Assembly (NCBI GenBank): GCA_039591075.1
Contig: JBDHEI010000021.1
Span: forward strand, 1 to 64,000
Direction: 5' to 3'
Length of the DNA: 64,000 nucleotides
Origin: JAOTVV01 sp039591075
GTDB taxonomy: Bacteria > Gemmatimonadota > Gemmatimonadetes > Gemmatimonadales > GWC2-71-9
Numbering within the stretch: position 1 is the stretch's first letter; each line of letters starts with the position of its first letter. The position numbers were made by a program, and so were the translations under genes. The notes below the pieces were generated by a model. It ran no database searches and was not told the origin of the DNA. It was given only the letters and a program-made list of their open reading frames with translations. Below are positions 18,931 through 28,326 of this stretch, in pieces.

Positions 18931-20181
18931 CTAGTTCGGCCCGAGCCATACCTGTGTTTGTCGCTCCGGGTCGAAGAACTCCGCCGCTACACCTGCAGCC
19001 CCCTCTGGACCCACCGCGTCGATATCGGCCAAGATCTGGCCGATGGTCCGATACGGCTCCCGATAGAGCTCCACCGTCGCCAGCCGATGCATCCGCGCGG
19101 TCGGGCTCTCCAGGGACAGCGTCACCTGCCCTTTGAGCTGTCGCTTGGCGTCGGCGAGATCGTCGGGCGGAAGCCCGTCGGACGCCAACACACGCAGCTC
19201 GTCCAAAATGACGTCGACGGCCTGGGCGGCCGTGGACGGATGGGTGCCGACATACACGCCGGTCACACCAACGTCGTGGTAGAAGGATTGGTGCGTGTGC
19301 ACCGCATACGCTAGCCCCAGCTCTTCGCGCACGCGCTGGAACAGGCGACTGGACATCCCCCCACCCAGCACCGTGTTGAGGGCCACGAGCGCCTCGCGCC
19401 GCCGATCGCGGTACCCGAAGGTATCGGTCCCCAGAACGATGTGCGTCTGAGCGAGGTCGCGTCCCACCCGCTTGGTGGTTCGCACGGCCGGTGGCGCCAG
19501 GGGGACCGCCGGTGGCTCCGGACCGGCCTCGGACGTGAACCATCCGCATTTCGCCACCAGCTTGAGCAACAGGTCGTGGTTCACGGTACCTGTCGCCGCG
19601 ATGATCACGTGACGCGGATGGTAGGCCCGACCATGCAATGTCCGCAGATGCTCGGTACTGAGCGCCGACACCGTGTCGCGCGTGCCGAGTATGGAGTAGC
19701 CGTACGGGTGATCGGGCCAGAGCGTCCGAGCATGGAGCTCGAAAACAAGATCGTCAGGCGTGTCCTCGACCATGCTGATCTCCTCGAGCACCACGTTGCG
19801 CTCGAGTTCGAGATCGGCCGGGCGAAGGGACGGCCAGCGAACCAGGTCGGTCAGGACGTCGAGGGCGCGTGGGAGGTCCTCGTCGAGCACTCTCGCCTGA
19901 TAGGCGGTGTATTCTCTCGCCGTGAACGCGTCCAGCGAGCCCCCGCGCCCTTCCAGCTCCAGAGCGATCTCCCGAGCGGTTCGCCGCTCGGTTCCCTTGA
20001 ACACCATGTGTTCCAGGAGATGCGAAACGCCCATGAGGTTGGACGCCTCATGGGCGGATGCCGAACGGACCCAGATTCCCACCACAACCGATCGTATTCC
20101 GGGAAGCGCCTCGGAGAGCACGGTGACGCCGTTGTCGCCTTCCGTGCGATAGAGACGCTCGTCTAGCCTGACCGTCTGCAT
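18931..20181 (-). CDS. M16 family zinc metallopeptidase
   Basis: 416 residues from the ATG at 20181. The inverted zinc motif HLLEH (HxxEH) lies near residue 55 and the downstream zinc ligand in the VLEEISMVEDTPDD segment near 130; the C-terminal half has the R/Y substrate-binding pair (GGGMSSRLFQRVREELGLAYAV near 280). This single-subunit M16B layout, directly after pnp, matches the YmxG/PqqL-like peptidases found there in many bacteria. Substrates are unknown. An additional upstream in-frame stretch overlaps pnp and is not used. Confidence 0.92.
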   Translation of the reverse strand: MQTVRLDERLYRTEGDNGVTVLSEALPGIRSVVVGIWVRSASAHEASNLMGVSHLLEHMVFKGTERRTAREIALELEGRGGSLDAFTAREYTAYQARVLDEDLPRALDVLTDLVRWPSLRPADLELERNVVLEEISMVEDTPDDLVFELHARTLWPDHPYGYSILGTRDTVSALSTEHLRTLHGRAYHPRHVIIAATGTVNHDLLLKLVAKCGWFTSEAGPEPPAVPLAPPAVRTTKRVGRDLAQTHIVLGTDTFGYRDRRREALVALNTVLGGGMSSRLFQRVREELGLAYAVHTHQSFYHDVGVTGVYVGTHPSTAAQAVDVILDELRVLASDGLPPDDLADAKRQLKGQVTLSLESPTARMHRLATVELYREPYRTIGQILADIDAVGPEGAAGVAAEFFDPERQTQVWLGPN

Positions 20182-20191
20182 GGACGGGCGG

Positions 20192-22318
20192 TCAGGAGCG
20201 GGATCGGGATCGCCTTGGCTCCTCCTCGGGAGCGTCCGCCGGTTTCTCCAGCAGCGCCTTGCGCGACAGACGCATCTTCCCGCGATCATCGATCTCCAGG
20301 AGCTTCACCCGGACCATGTCGCCCTTCTTGACGACGTCCTCCGTCTTCTGGGTGCGAGCGTGCTGCAGCTCGGAAATGTGCAGCAGGCCCTCCCGCCCGG
20401 GGATGATCTCCACGAAGGCGCCGAAGGCCGTGGTGCTCTTGACCATGCCTTCGTACACCGCCCCGATCTCGGGCTCCTGCACAATCGCCTCGATCATCTG
20501 CCGCGCCCGTTCGCCGGCATCGCCGTCGATCGACGAGATCGTCACCAGGCCAGAGTCATCGACATTGATCTCGGCGCCCGTCTCCTCCTGGATTCCCCGG
20601 ATGATCTTGCCCTTGGGTCCGATGATGTCGCCAATCCGCTCGGGGTTGATCTGTACCGTGATGATCCGGGGAGCGTACTTCGACAGCTGCGACCGCGGCT
20701 CGGCGAGGGTCTGCGCCATCACGTCCAGAATGTGGAGCCGGGCTGTGCGCGCTTTGTGGAGCGCTTCGCGAATGATCGCGATCTCCAGCCCCTTGAGCTT
20801 GATGTCCATTTGGATCGCGGTGACCCCGTCCCGCGTGCCCGCGACCTTGAAATCCATGTCACCCAGGTGGTCTTCAGTCCCGAGAATGTCGGTCAGGACG
20901 GCCACCCGATCGCCCTCCTTGATCAGTCCCATCGCCACGCCGGCACAGGCCGCTTTCATCGGGACCCCCGCGTCCATCAGCGTCAGCGATCCACCACACA
21001 CCGTCGCCATCGACGACGAGCCGTTGGACTCGAGCACGTCGGAGACGATCCGAATCGTATAGGGGAACTCGTCGTACGGTGGCAACAGCGCCTGCAAGGC
21101 CCGCTCGGCCAGATTCCCGTGTCCGATTTCCCGCCGCGACACACCACGCACCGGACGGACCTCCCCGACCGAAAACGACGGGAAGTTGTAGTGCAGCATG
21201 AAGCTCTTGGTGGTCTCTTGCGGCACGTCGATGTTGTCGATCCGCTGCTCGTCGGACACCGTCCCGAGCGTGGTGCTGACCAGCGCCTGGGTTTGGCCCC
21301 GGGTAAACAGTGCCGATCCGTGCGCCCGCGGCAGCAGCCCCACGTCGCAAGAAATGGGTCGCACGGTGTCGAGCCCGCGGCCGTCGACGCGCTCTCCTCG
21401 GTCCAGGACCTGCCGGCGCATCGTATCGGATTCGGTCTCGTCCAGCACTCGGCGAACATCCGCGAGGTGCTCCGGGAAATCGTCCTGGAGCTCGTCGATG
21501 ATGTCGGCACGAACCGACGCGAGCGCCTGCACCCGCTCCGTTTTCTCTTCGAGAGTCAGCGCCTCGGACACGCGCGCCGCCGCGCGATCCCGTACCCGCT
21601 CCGCCAAGCCCTCGGGCGCCTCGGGCCGGCTCCACTCGAGCTTGGGCGTCCCGACTGCCTTGATGATCTCCTGCTGCATGGCGACCAGCTCGGCAAGCCC
21701 CTGCTGCGCCGCGGCCAGGCCGTCGGCGATCTCGTCCTCCCCAAGCTCCAGCGCCCCCCCTTCGACCATCGCGATCGAAGTGGCGTTGCCGGAGACGACC
21801 ATGTCGATGTCGCTATTCTCGAGCTGTTGGAAGGTGGGGTTGACGATCCACTGGCCGTCGACCCGCCCCACCCGAACACCGGCCACCGGTCCCTCCCACG
21901 GCACCCGCGAAATGGAAAGCGCCTGGGAGGCCGCCGTCAGTCCGAGGACGTCCGCGTCGTTCTCCTGGTCGGCGGAGAGCACATAGACGTACACTTGAAC
22001 CTCGTTCTTGAATCCCTTCGGAAACAGCGGCCGAATGGAGCGATCGATCAGCCGTGCGGCGAGGATCTCCTCCTCGCCAGGGCGACCTTCGCGCTTGAAG
22101 AAGCCACCGGGGATCTTGCCGGCCGCATAGCTCTTTTCGCGATATTCAACGGTGAGGGGGAAGAAGGGAAGGTGTGATTCCTGGTCGGAGACCGTCACGG
22201 CAGCGAGCACCAGCGTTTCCCCAAACTGTACCACTGCGCTCCCAGCTGCCTGCTTTGCCAGTCGGCCGGTCTCGATGCTCAACCTTCGACCGGCGAATGA
22301 CCGTTCAACGTGCTGCAC
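20192..22318 (-). CDS. pnp: Polyribonucleotide nucleotidyltransferase (PNPase)
   Basis: 3'-5' phosphorolytic exoribonuclease of the degradosome. 708 residues: two RNase PH domains (FFPLTVEYREKSYAAGKIPGG-type segment near 65; FPYTIRIVSDVLESNGSSS near 415), a KH domain (GDIIGPKGKIIR near 555) and an S1 domain (FGAFVEIIPGREGLLHISEL near 650), then an acidic/basic tail. I use GTG at 22318, which has AAGGA upstream; an in-frame stretch of 11 codons further up has no support. It follows rpsO, as in most bacteria. Confidence 0.96.
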   Translation of the reverse strand: MQHVERSFAGRRLSIETGRLAKQAAGSAVVQFGETLVLAAVTVSDQESHLPFFPLTVEYREKSYAAGKIPGGFFKREGRPGEEEILAARLIDRSIRPLFPKGFKNEVQVYVYVLSADQENDADVLGLTAASQALSISRVPWEGPVAGVRVGRVDGQWIVNPTFQQLENSDIDMVVSGNATSIAMVEGGALELGEDEIADGLAAAQQGLAELVAMQQEIIKAVGTPKLEWSRPEAPEGLAERVRDRAAARVSEALTLEEKTERVQALASVRADIIDELQDDFPEHLADVRRVLDETESDTMRRQVLDRGERVDGRGLDTVRPISCDVGLLPRAHGSALFTRGQTQALVSTTLGTVSDEQRIDNIDVPQETTKSFMLHYNFPSFSVGEVRPVRGVSRREIGHGNLAERALQALLPPYDEFPYTIRIVSDVLESNGSSSMATVCGGSLTLMDAGVPMKAACAGVAMGLIKEGDRVAVLTDILGTEDHLGDMDFKVAGTRDGVTAIQMDIKLKGLEIAIIREALHKARTARLHILDVMAQTLAEPRSQLSKYAPRIITVQINPERIGDIIGPKGKIIRGIQEETGAEINVDDSGLVTISSIDGDAGERARQMIEAIVQEPEIGAVYEGMVKSTTAFGAFVEIIPGREGLLHISELQHARTQKTEDVVKKGDMVRVKLLEIDDRGKMRLSRKALLEKPADAPEEEPRRSRSRS

Positions 22319-22354
22319 GAGTTCTTTCCTTGTCGAGCACCCTGAATGCAATCA

Positions 22355-22382
22355 GGTGTCCGATGTGCTCAAATCGGACACC
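22355..22382 (-). promoter_or_regulatory. rpsO-pnp intergenic stem-loop
   Basis: Perfect 10-bp stem GGTGTCCGAT / ATCGGACACC with an 8-nt loop, in the 83 nt between the rpsO stop and the pnp start. In E. coli a double-stranded element here is cut by RNase III in pnp autoregulation; a similar role is plausible but inferred. No U-tract follows, so it is not a simple terminator. Confidence 0.65.
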
Positions 22383-22401
22383 CGTGGCCCGCACCGGAGG
22401 A

Positions 22402-22662
22402 CTAGTGTCGCAGACCCAGCCCGTCGAGGAGCTTCCGGTAGGTCTCGAGGTCGGCCCGCTTGAGGTAGTCGAGGAGACGACGGCGCCTACTCACCATCAA
22501 CAACAGCCCCCGCCGCCCGTGGTGGTCTTTCTGATGAGTGCGGAAATGCTCTGTGAGCGTATTGATACGCTCCGTGAGCACCGCGATCTGGACCCGGGCC
22601 GATCCCGTGTCCCTGTCGTGCATGGCGTATTTCTGCGCAACCGCTTGCTTATCAACCGGCAT
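22402..22662 (-). CDS. rpsO: 30S ribosomal protein S15
   Basis: 86 residues from the ATG at 22662 (MPVDKQAVAQKY), the usual S15 length. Seen: DTGSARVQIAVLTERI, HFRTHQKDHHGRRGL and the basic SRRRRLLDYLKR end. It binds 16S rRNA in the central domain. A longer upstream start would add six residues without support. Confidence 0.97.
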   Translation of the reverse strand: MPVDKQAVAQKYAMHDRDTGSARVQIAVLTERINTLTEHFRTHQKDHHGRRGLLLMVSRRRRLLDYLKRADLETYRKLLDGLGLRH

Positions 22663-22729
22663 GAGACCTATATCCTCCACACAGCGGGCATCTCTCTTCT
22701 CTAATGCCCAAAAAACATGACAACCACTA

Positions 22730-22758
22730 AGTCTAGCCGTCCACTACTCGACTGTAAA
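22730..22758 (-). promoter_or_regulatory. Promoter of rpsO-pnp
   Basis: TTTACA (22758-22753), 17-nt spacer, TAGACT (22735-22730). The transcript would have a leader of about 60 nt containing a small GGGCAT...ATGCCC stem before the rpsO SD GGAGG. Confidence 0.55.
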
Positions 22759-22772
22759 CCCCACGAACTCCC

Positions 22773-23627
22773 GTGCTGAGCCCCCACGACATGGTGGGCC
22801 GGGAGCTGGGGCCCTACAGCATCGACCGACTGGTCGGGCACGGGGCACTTGCCTGGGTTTTTGCGGCCCATCTGTCTGCCACCGGCGATCCCCTGGCCCT
22901 AAAGGTCCTCAAGCCGGCCTACGCGGGCGACCGCCGGGTCGCGGACCGGTTCCAGACCGACGCCCGGGCGGCGAGCCGCCTCCAACACCCGAACCTCGTC
23001 GCCATCCTCGACGTGGGGCGAGACGGCAGGTATACCTACTTCGCGATGCCCTTCTATCGAGAGTCCCTGGCGTCGCGTCTCACGACGGCCGGGGAGCTCG
23101 ACGAGCGCACCGCCATCCGCATCGCCCGCGACGTCGCGGACGGCCTCGCCTTCGCCCACAACGCGGGCCTGGTCCACCGGGACATCAAGCCAGCCAACAT
23201 CCTCCTCGCACCCGACGGCGCCGGCGTCGTTGCCGACCTCGGGATCGGTCACGCAGCCTCCGACTACGTCGCCGGGACAGGGGGGGACATGACCGTCGGC
23301 ACTCCCCAGTACATCTCGCCGGAGCAAGCCCAGGGACGGCGCCTCGACGGCCGCAGCGACCTGTACGCCCTCGGGATGTCCCTGTATCGGGCCACGACCG
23401 GCGAGTTGCCTTTCGAAGCGATCGATTGGTACGAGTTGGCCCGGATGCACGTCGAGGCATCCCCCGCCCCACCGCGGACCAAACGGGCCACCTTGTCGGC
23501 CCCGTTTGACCGGATGGTCATGCGTTGCCTAGCCAAGCATCCTGCCGACCGGTACCCGTCGGCCGCGGACCTGCGAGAGGCCCTGGACCGGCTGAGTCGA
23601 GACGGGCCGGAGTCGGCATCGCGATAG
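22773..23627 (+). CDS. Serine/threonine protein kinase (soluble, kinase domain only)
   Basis: 284 residues that are almost entirely a Hanks-type kinase domain. Seen: Gly-rich VGHGALAWVF near 21, ATP Lys in ALKVLKP near 46, catalytic loop HRDIKPAN near 131, DLG in place of DFG near 151, and APE-equivalent SPEQAQGR near 178. No transmembrane helix, PASTA or other sensor part is present; it ends soon after kinase subdomain XI. GTG start. Isolated on the plus strand between rpsO and rseP. Targets are unknown. Confidence 0.93.
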   Translation: MLSPHDMVGRELGPYSIDRLVGHGALAWVFAAHLSATGDPLALKVLKPAYAGDRRVADRFQTDARAASRLQHPNLVAILDVGRDGRYTYFAMPFYRESLASRLTTAGELDERTAIRIARDVADGLAFAHNAGLVHRDIKPANILLAPDGAGVVADLGIGHAASDYVAGTGGDMTVGTPQYISPEQAQGRRLDGRSDLYALGMSLYRATTGELPFEAIDWYELARMHVEASPAPPRTKRATLSAPFDRMVMRCLAKHPADRYPSAADLREALDRLSRDGPESASR

Positions 23628-23652
23628 GGAGCACCTACAGCAGTCGCTTTGC

Positions 23653-25020
23653 CTACCCCCCGAGAATCCTGAGGATGTCGTTGGTGAACACATAGATCAT
23701 GAGACCAAAGAGCAAGAACATCCCGAACTGAATGAGTCGCATCCTCGCCGCGAGCGACAGCGGGCGGCCCCGCACGCCCTCCACAGCCAGAAACACGAGG
23801 TGGCCACCGTCGAGTACCGGAATCGGCAGCAGGTTGAGGATGGCGAGATTCACCGAGAGCAGTGCCATGAACTCGAGCAACGCCGCCAGACTGACCCGCG
23901 CGAGCTCCCCGGAGAGCTGACCGATGAAGATGGGTCCGCCGATTTCGCGGGGCGAGACCTCGCGGGTCACGAACCCCTTGAGCGTCACGTAGACCAGCTC
24001 TCCCGCGACCACGGTCTGGCGCCAGCCTTCGGCCATCGCCCCAACGAGACCGTACTTGATGCGGAGGTAGTCGATCGGCGGATCGACACCGATCCGTCCG
24101 ACGCGGAGCGCCTCACCGGTGGCGGGATTCGTCAGCTCCACCACCTCCGGCACCACCACGAGTGGCACGAGCCCGTCGCCGCGCTGCACGACGAGGTCGA
24201 GGGTGTCACCGGGGTGCGCGTCGACCACGCGAAACAGGCCGTAGAACGATGCGGTCGTGTCGCCCTCGATCGACACGAACCGGTCCCCAACCTCGAGACC
24301 GGCTTCAGCGGCCGGCCCGCCCGCCCGCACCGCTCCGACGGCGGGCTCCCACTCCCAGTAGATCGCAGCAAGCACCGCTCGGCGTTCCTCGGTGTCCGTC
24401 CCGCGGATGGGCAGGATCACCGGCTCAACGTCGCCGGCGAAGTCGAGGCGGAGCCGGTCGGATGCCGGATCGGCGACGGCTCGGTACACGGCGTCCCGTG
24501 AGCGCATGCTGTCGCCGTTGATCCGGACGATCTGGGTCCCACGGGGGATGTCGGCCAGATGCTTCGCAGCGGGTGGCAAGAAGTCCGCGTTCACATGCGC
24601 CACGGTCGTCGTGGGATCCTCGGTCCGGCCGTAGATGCCGGCGACGGCGGCATACACCACCCAGGCGAAGAGCGCATTCATGAACACGCCCGCCGAAATC
24701 ACCATCACCCGTGCCCACAACGGCTTGCTCTCGAAGAGCTGCTCCGGCGGAAACGTCTCGGGCGTCTCGCCGCCCTCGAGGCCCCCCATTGCCTCCTGCT
24801 CTTCCCGGCTCGCCATCTTCACGTACCCACCGAGCGGGAACCACGCGACGACGTACTCCGTCTCGCCACGGCGAAACCGCAGCGGTGTCGCCGGTCCAAA
24901 GCCGATCGAGAATCGCGGCACGCCGATCCCCACGGCCTTGGCCGCGAGGAAATGCCCAAACTCGTGCACGAAGATGAGCACGCCAAGCACAAAGACGAAC
25001 GCGGCTATCGTGACGAGCAC
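23653..25020 (-). CDS. rseP: Site-2 intramembrane zinc protease RseP
   Basis: Intramembrane protease of the sigma-E-type envelope response. 455 residues: HEFGH zinc motif near 20 in the first helix, PDZ-type regions (near 120-200 and 215-290) and the NLLPIPVLDGGH second motif near 400, with about four helices. I use GTG at 25020, preceded by GGGGGGA and overlapping dxr by 16 nt; another GTG at 25047 is the longer choice. The dxr-rseP order is common. Confidence 0.93.
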   Translation of the reverse strand: MLVTIAAFVFVLGVLIFVHEFGHFLAAKAVGIGVPRFSIGFGPATPLRFRRGETEYVVAWFPLGGYVKMASREEQEAMGGLEGGETPETFPPEQLFESKPLWARVMVISAGVFMNALFAWVVYAAVAGIYGRTEDPTTTVAHVNADFLPPAAKHLADIPRGTQIVRINGDSMRSRDAVYRAVADPASDRLRLDFAGDVEPVILPIRGTDTEERRAVLAAIYWEWEPAVGAVRAGGPAAEAGLEVGDRFVSIEGDTTASFYGLFRVVDAHPGDTLDLVVQRGDGLVPLVVVPEVVELTNPATGEALRVGRIGVDPPIDYLRIKYGLVGAMAEGWRQTVVAGELVYVTLKGFVTREVSPREIGGPIFIGQLSGELARVSLAALLEFMALLSVNLAILNLLPIPVLDGGHLVFLAVEGVRGRPLSLAARMRLIQFGMFLLFGLMIYVFTNDILRILGG

Positions 25021-26147
25021 AGCAATTCCCCCCGTTGTCGCGCCCACGCATCCGCCGCCAGCACAGCCTCGACGTCGGTCGCGGGTCGCACGTCGTGACT
25101 CTCGAGCACGCCCTGCATGATCTCCGAGATCGCCCGAAACGGAATTCTGCCGTCCAGAAAGGCCTGAACGGCCACCTCGTTACTCGCGTTGTAGACAGCT
25201 GGGGCCGTCCCACCAACCGTCCCAGCCGACACTCCCAGGGCGAACGCCGGGAAATCGTCGCGGCGAACGGGCTCGAAGGTGAGCGTCCCCGCCGTGACCG
25301 GATCGAACCGAGGCGTCCCGTCGTCGTCCAAGCGCTCGGGGTGTGTCAGCGCATAGAGGATGGGCAGCTCCATGCTGGGAACACCGACCTGGGCGAGCAC
25401 CGAACCATCCGTGAACTCCACGAACCCATGCACGATGGATTGGGGATGGACGACGACATCGATCCGTCCGTACCCCAACTTGAAGAGATAGTGCGCCTCG
25501 ATCACCTCGAGGGCCTTGTTGGCGAGGGTTGCGCTGTCCACAGTGATCTTCGGTCCCATGTCCCAGGTCGGATGTCGCAACGCCTCTTCCACCGTCACGT
25601 CGTGGAGGCGATCCCGGGACCATTCTCGGAACGGCCCCCCGGACGCCGTCAGGATGAGCCGCTTCACCTCGTCCACCGAGCGTCCGCTCAGGCACTGGAG
25701 CACGGCGCTGTGCTCGGAGTCCACCGGAACGATCTCACCCCCACCGTCGCGCGCGGCGCGGGTCACGAGGTCGCCCGCCATGACCAGCGATTCCTTGTTG
25801 GCGAGCGCCACCCGCTTGCCCGCACGGAGTGCGGCGAGCGTCGCGCGCAGGCCTGCCGCCCCCACGATCGCGTTGATCACGATCCTCACCTCGGGATGGG
25901 TGGCCGCCTCGACCAGGCACTCGGGTCCCGTGCCGTAGCCGACATCGGCGGCGTCCGCCACTCCCTGTTCTCCCACCAAACACACGTAGTCGGCTCCGCA
26001 CTCCTTGGCCTGCTCGAGCAGCAGGTCCCGGGAGCCGTAGGCCGTCAATGCCTTCACGGCGAAGCGCTCCGGATGACGACCGAGCACACGAAGAGCGCTC
26101 CGTCCGATCGATCCGGTCGAGCCCAGGATCGCGACGCCCTGGCTCAT
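25005..26147 (-). CDS. dxr: 1-deoxy-D-xylulose 5-phosphate reductoisomerase
   Basis: Second step of the MEP isoprenoid pathway. 380 residues from the ATG at 26147, which overlaps the cdsA stop (ATGA). Seen: NADPH motif ILGSTGSIGRSAL at the N-terminus, ANKESLVMAG near 122, metal ligands in PVDSEHSA near 145, SGGPFREW near 180 and the HPTWDMGPKITVDSATL segment near 205. Confidence 0.97.
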   Translation of the reverse strand: MSQGVAILGSTGSIGRSALRVLGRHPERFAVKALTAYGSRDLLLEQAKECGADYVCLVGEQGVADAADVGYGTGPECLVEAATHPEVRIVINAIVGAAGLRATLAALRAGKRVALANKESLVMAGDLVTRAARDGGGEIVPVDSEHSAVLQCLSGRSVDEVKRLILTASGGPFREWSRDRLHDVTVEEALRHPTWDMGPKITVDSATLANKALEVIEAHYLFKLGYGRIDVVVHPQSIVHGFVEFTDGSVLAQVGVPSMELPILYALTHPERLDDDGTPRFDPVTAGTLTFEPVRRDDFPAFALGVSAGTVGGTAPAVYNASNEVAVQAFLDGRIPFRAISEIMQGVLESHDVRPATDVEAVLAADAWARQRGELLCSSR

Positions 26148-27004
26148 GAGACGCCAAACAGGGTGAGGAGCACGGCCGTGGCCGGAAGCACCCAATAGAG
26201 GGAATCGAAGCGATCCAGCACCCCGCCGTGCCCGGGAAAGAACGTGCCGGAATCCTTGACGCCTGCCTCCCGCTTGAAGAGCGACTCCGCGACGTCGCCG
26301 CTCTGCCCCACAATCGAGAGCGCAAGCCCGAGCACGATTAGCTGCCAGCTCGGCACGTGGACCCCTACCGGTGACAGGACGAGCAGCCCGTACAGTGGCG
26401 CCAGCACAACGGCGCCGACCGCGCCCGAGACGGCCCCCGACCATGTCTTGTTGGGGCTCAGGACCGGGGCCAGCTTGGGTCCTCCTAGCCACTTCCCGCC
26501 GAACATGGCCAGCGAGTCACCAACCCAAGTGATGACGAGGGGAAGAAACACGACGGCCGTTCCGGCCTCCCGCGACAGGCCGGGCGCATGGCGGAGCAGC
26601 AGGATGAATGCGGGTAGGCCGCCGGCGTACAGCGCGGCAAACACGGTGAGCGCCACCGAGGCCAGCGGTCTCTCGTCGGGTCGGCGGGACGCGGCCGCCA
26701 GCCCCACGGCGAGGATGAACCACGAGACCGCACCGAACAGCACGGACATCGGGCCGAGGTGGGCGCCACCGGCCGACATCGTCGCGAGCGCGACGAGGGG
26801 GATCAGTCCGGCGCCGAGTGCGCCGACCGTGGTCAGTGGCTGCACGCCGGTGCGTCCGCCCAACCGGTACAACTCCAGCGCCCCGACCACGCCGAACACG
26901 GCAAGGAGAACAGCGAGGACCCACCCACCCAAGTAGACGACCCCGGCGGCCACGGGAATTCCGACGGCAGCGACAGCCAGGCGGCGGGTCATGTTATTGG
27001 ACAT
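26144..27004 (-). CDS. cdsA: Phosphatidate cytidylyltransferase (CDP-diacylglycerol synthase)
   Basis: Membrane enzyme making CDP-diacylglycerol for phospholipids. About 286 residues with seven or eight hydrophobic segments; the CDP-DAG synthase signature FKREAGVKDSG...HGGVLDRFDS is near 240. SPNKTWSG near 177 is also conserved. The start is uncertain: ATG at 27004 or 26992, neither with a good SD. In many bacteria uppS lies between frr and cdsA; here it does not. Confidence 0.92.
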   Translation of the reverse strand: MSNNMTRRLAVAAVGIPVAAGVVYLGGWVLAVLLAVFGVVGALELYRLGGRTGVQPLTTVGALGAGLIPLVALATMSAGGAHLGPMSVLFGAVSWFILAVGLAAASRRPDERPLASVALTVFAALYAGGLPAFILLLRHAPGLSREAGTAVVFLPLVITWVGDSLAMFGGKWLGGPKLAPVLSPNKTWSGAVSGAVGAVVLAPLYGLLVLSPVGVHVPSWQLIVLGLALSIVGQSGDVAESLFKREAGVKDSGTFFPGHGGVLDRFDSLYWVLPATAVLLTLFGVS

Positions 27005-27058
27005 GGGGGGATCGGCGGGTCGGACCGGTGGACGCACGCCGATCCGAGGTCCGACGCG

Positions 27059-27613
27059 TCACACCTCCATGATCTCCGCTTCCTTCCCCTTGACGATCTC
27101 CTCGACCTGCTTCATGGCGTCGTCGTGGAGCTTCTGCACCTCAGCCTCGACGCGGCGCTTGTCGTCGTCCGAAACGTGCTCGACCTTTTTGATTTCGGTC
27201 CGGGCCTCTTCCCGCGCGTGGCGCACGGCAATCCGACCCTCTTCGGCCAGCCTGTGGACGATCTTGACGAGCTCCTTGCGTCGCTCTTCGGTGAGCGGGG
27301 GGAGCGGGATCCGGATGATGGTTCCGTCGTTCGAAGGATTGAGCCCCAAGTCCGCGGTGAGGATCGCCTTCTCGATCGCGCCCATCAGCGACTTGTCCCA
27401 CGGCTGAACGGTGAGCAATCTCGGCTCCGGCGCCGCCACGGTTCCCACCTGATTGACAGGCATCTGCTGGCCGTAGGCGTCGACCCGGACCGTGTCGAGC
27501 AGGCTGGTGGTGGCGCGGCTGCTGCGAATGGAGGCCAGCTCGCGCTGGGTACCCTCCACGGACTTGTGCATGTGCTGCTTGGCGTGCTTGGCGATCTCGG
27601 GAAGCGTGCTCAT
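27059..27613 (-). CDS. frr: Ribosome recycling factor
   Basis: 184 residues, the usual length. Splits post-termination ribosomes with EF-G. Seen: RSSRATTSLLDTVRVDAYG near 27, the NPSNDGTIIRIPLPPLTEERR segment near 90 and the basic helix RHAREEARTEIKK near 130. ATG overlaps the pyrH stop (ATGA). Confidence 0.97.
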   Translation of the reverse strand: MSTLPEIAKHAKQHMHKSVEGTQRELASIRSSRATTSLLDTVRVDAYGQQMPVNQVGTVAAPEPRLLTVQPWDKSLMGAIEKAILTADLGLNPSNDGTIIRIPLPPLTEERRKELVKIVHRLAEEGRIAVRHAREEARTEIKKVEHVSDDDKRRVEAEVQKLHDDAMKQVEEIVKGKEAEIMEV

Positions 27614-28323
27614 TTGACAATGGTTCCTACGCGCTCGCCCTGAAGGACTCGGGCGATCGCGCCCTGGTTGTTGACGTTCATGACGACGATCGGCAATCCG
27701 TTTTCCTGGCAGAGTCCGAAGGCGTTGGCGTCCATCACTCGAAGTCCTTCGACCAGTGCCTGCTGGTAGGTGAGCTCCGGGATGAATGTGGCGTCCGATA
27801 CCTTCTTCGGATCGGCCGTATAGACGCCGTCCACGCTGGTGGCCTTGATGAGCACGTCCGCTTCGATCTCCAGCGCACGGAGAACCGCCGCCGTATCGGT
27901 GGAGAAATACGGGTTCCCCGTGCCCCCCGCGAACAGCACCATGCGGCCCTTCTCGAGGTGTCGCAGCGCCCGCCGTCGGATGTACGGCTCGGCGAGCTCC
28001 TCCATGCGAATGGCCGTCATGACCCTCGTCTGGACGTCCTTCCGCTCGAGGATGTCCTGGACGGCGAGGGCGTTGATGACGGTGGCGAGCATGCCCATGT
28101 AGTCCGCGGATACGCGATCCATGCCCTGCTGACTGGCCACGGTACCGCGGATGATGTTGCCCCCACCGATCACCAGGCCCAGGGCGACGCCGATGTCCGC
28201 GACGGACTTGACCTCCTCGGTCAGGCGGTCCACCACGGTGAAATCGATCCCGGATCCTCGTTCTCCGGCGAGCGCCTCGCCGGAGATCTTGAGGAGTGCC
28301 CGCCGGTAGGCGAGCTTGGCCAC
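27610..28323 (-). CDS. pyrH: UMP kinase
   Basis: Hexameric bacterial UMP kinase of the amino acid kinase fold. 237 residues: RALLKISGEALAG at the N-terminus, VIGGGNIIRG near 52, MGMLATVINAL near 76 and GTGNPYFSTDTAA near 134. GTG start. Sits between tsf and frr, the classical order. Confidence 0.97.
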   Translation of the reverse strand: MAKLAYRRALLKISGEALAGERGSGIDFTVVDRLTEEVKSVADIGVALGLVIGGGNIIRGTVASQQGMDRVSADYMGMLATVINALAVQDILERKDVQTRVMTAIRMEELAEPYIRRRALRHLEKGRMVLFAGGTGNPYFSTDTAAVLRALEIEADVLIKATSVDGVYTADPKKVSDATFIPELTYQQALVEGLRVMDANAFGLCQENGLPIVVMNVNNQGAIARVLQGERVGTIVK

Positions 28324-28326
28324 GCG

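Noticed and set aside
20180..22177. Long plus-strand frame opposite pnp
   Set aside because: Antisense to all PNPase motifs; shadow frame. The same applies to plus frames opposite guaA, rpsA, pccB and proS.
22355..22382. rpsO terminator
   Set aside because: The stem is strong but no U-tract follows and pnp continues at once; a processing site fits better.
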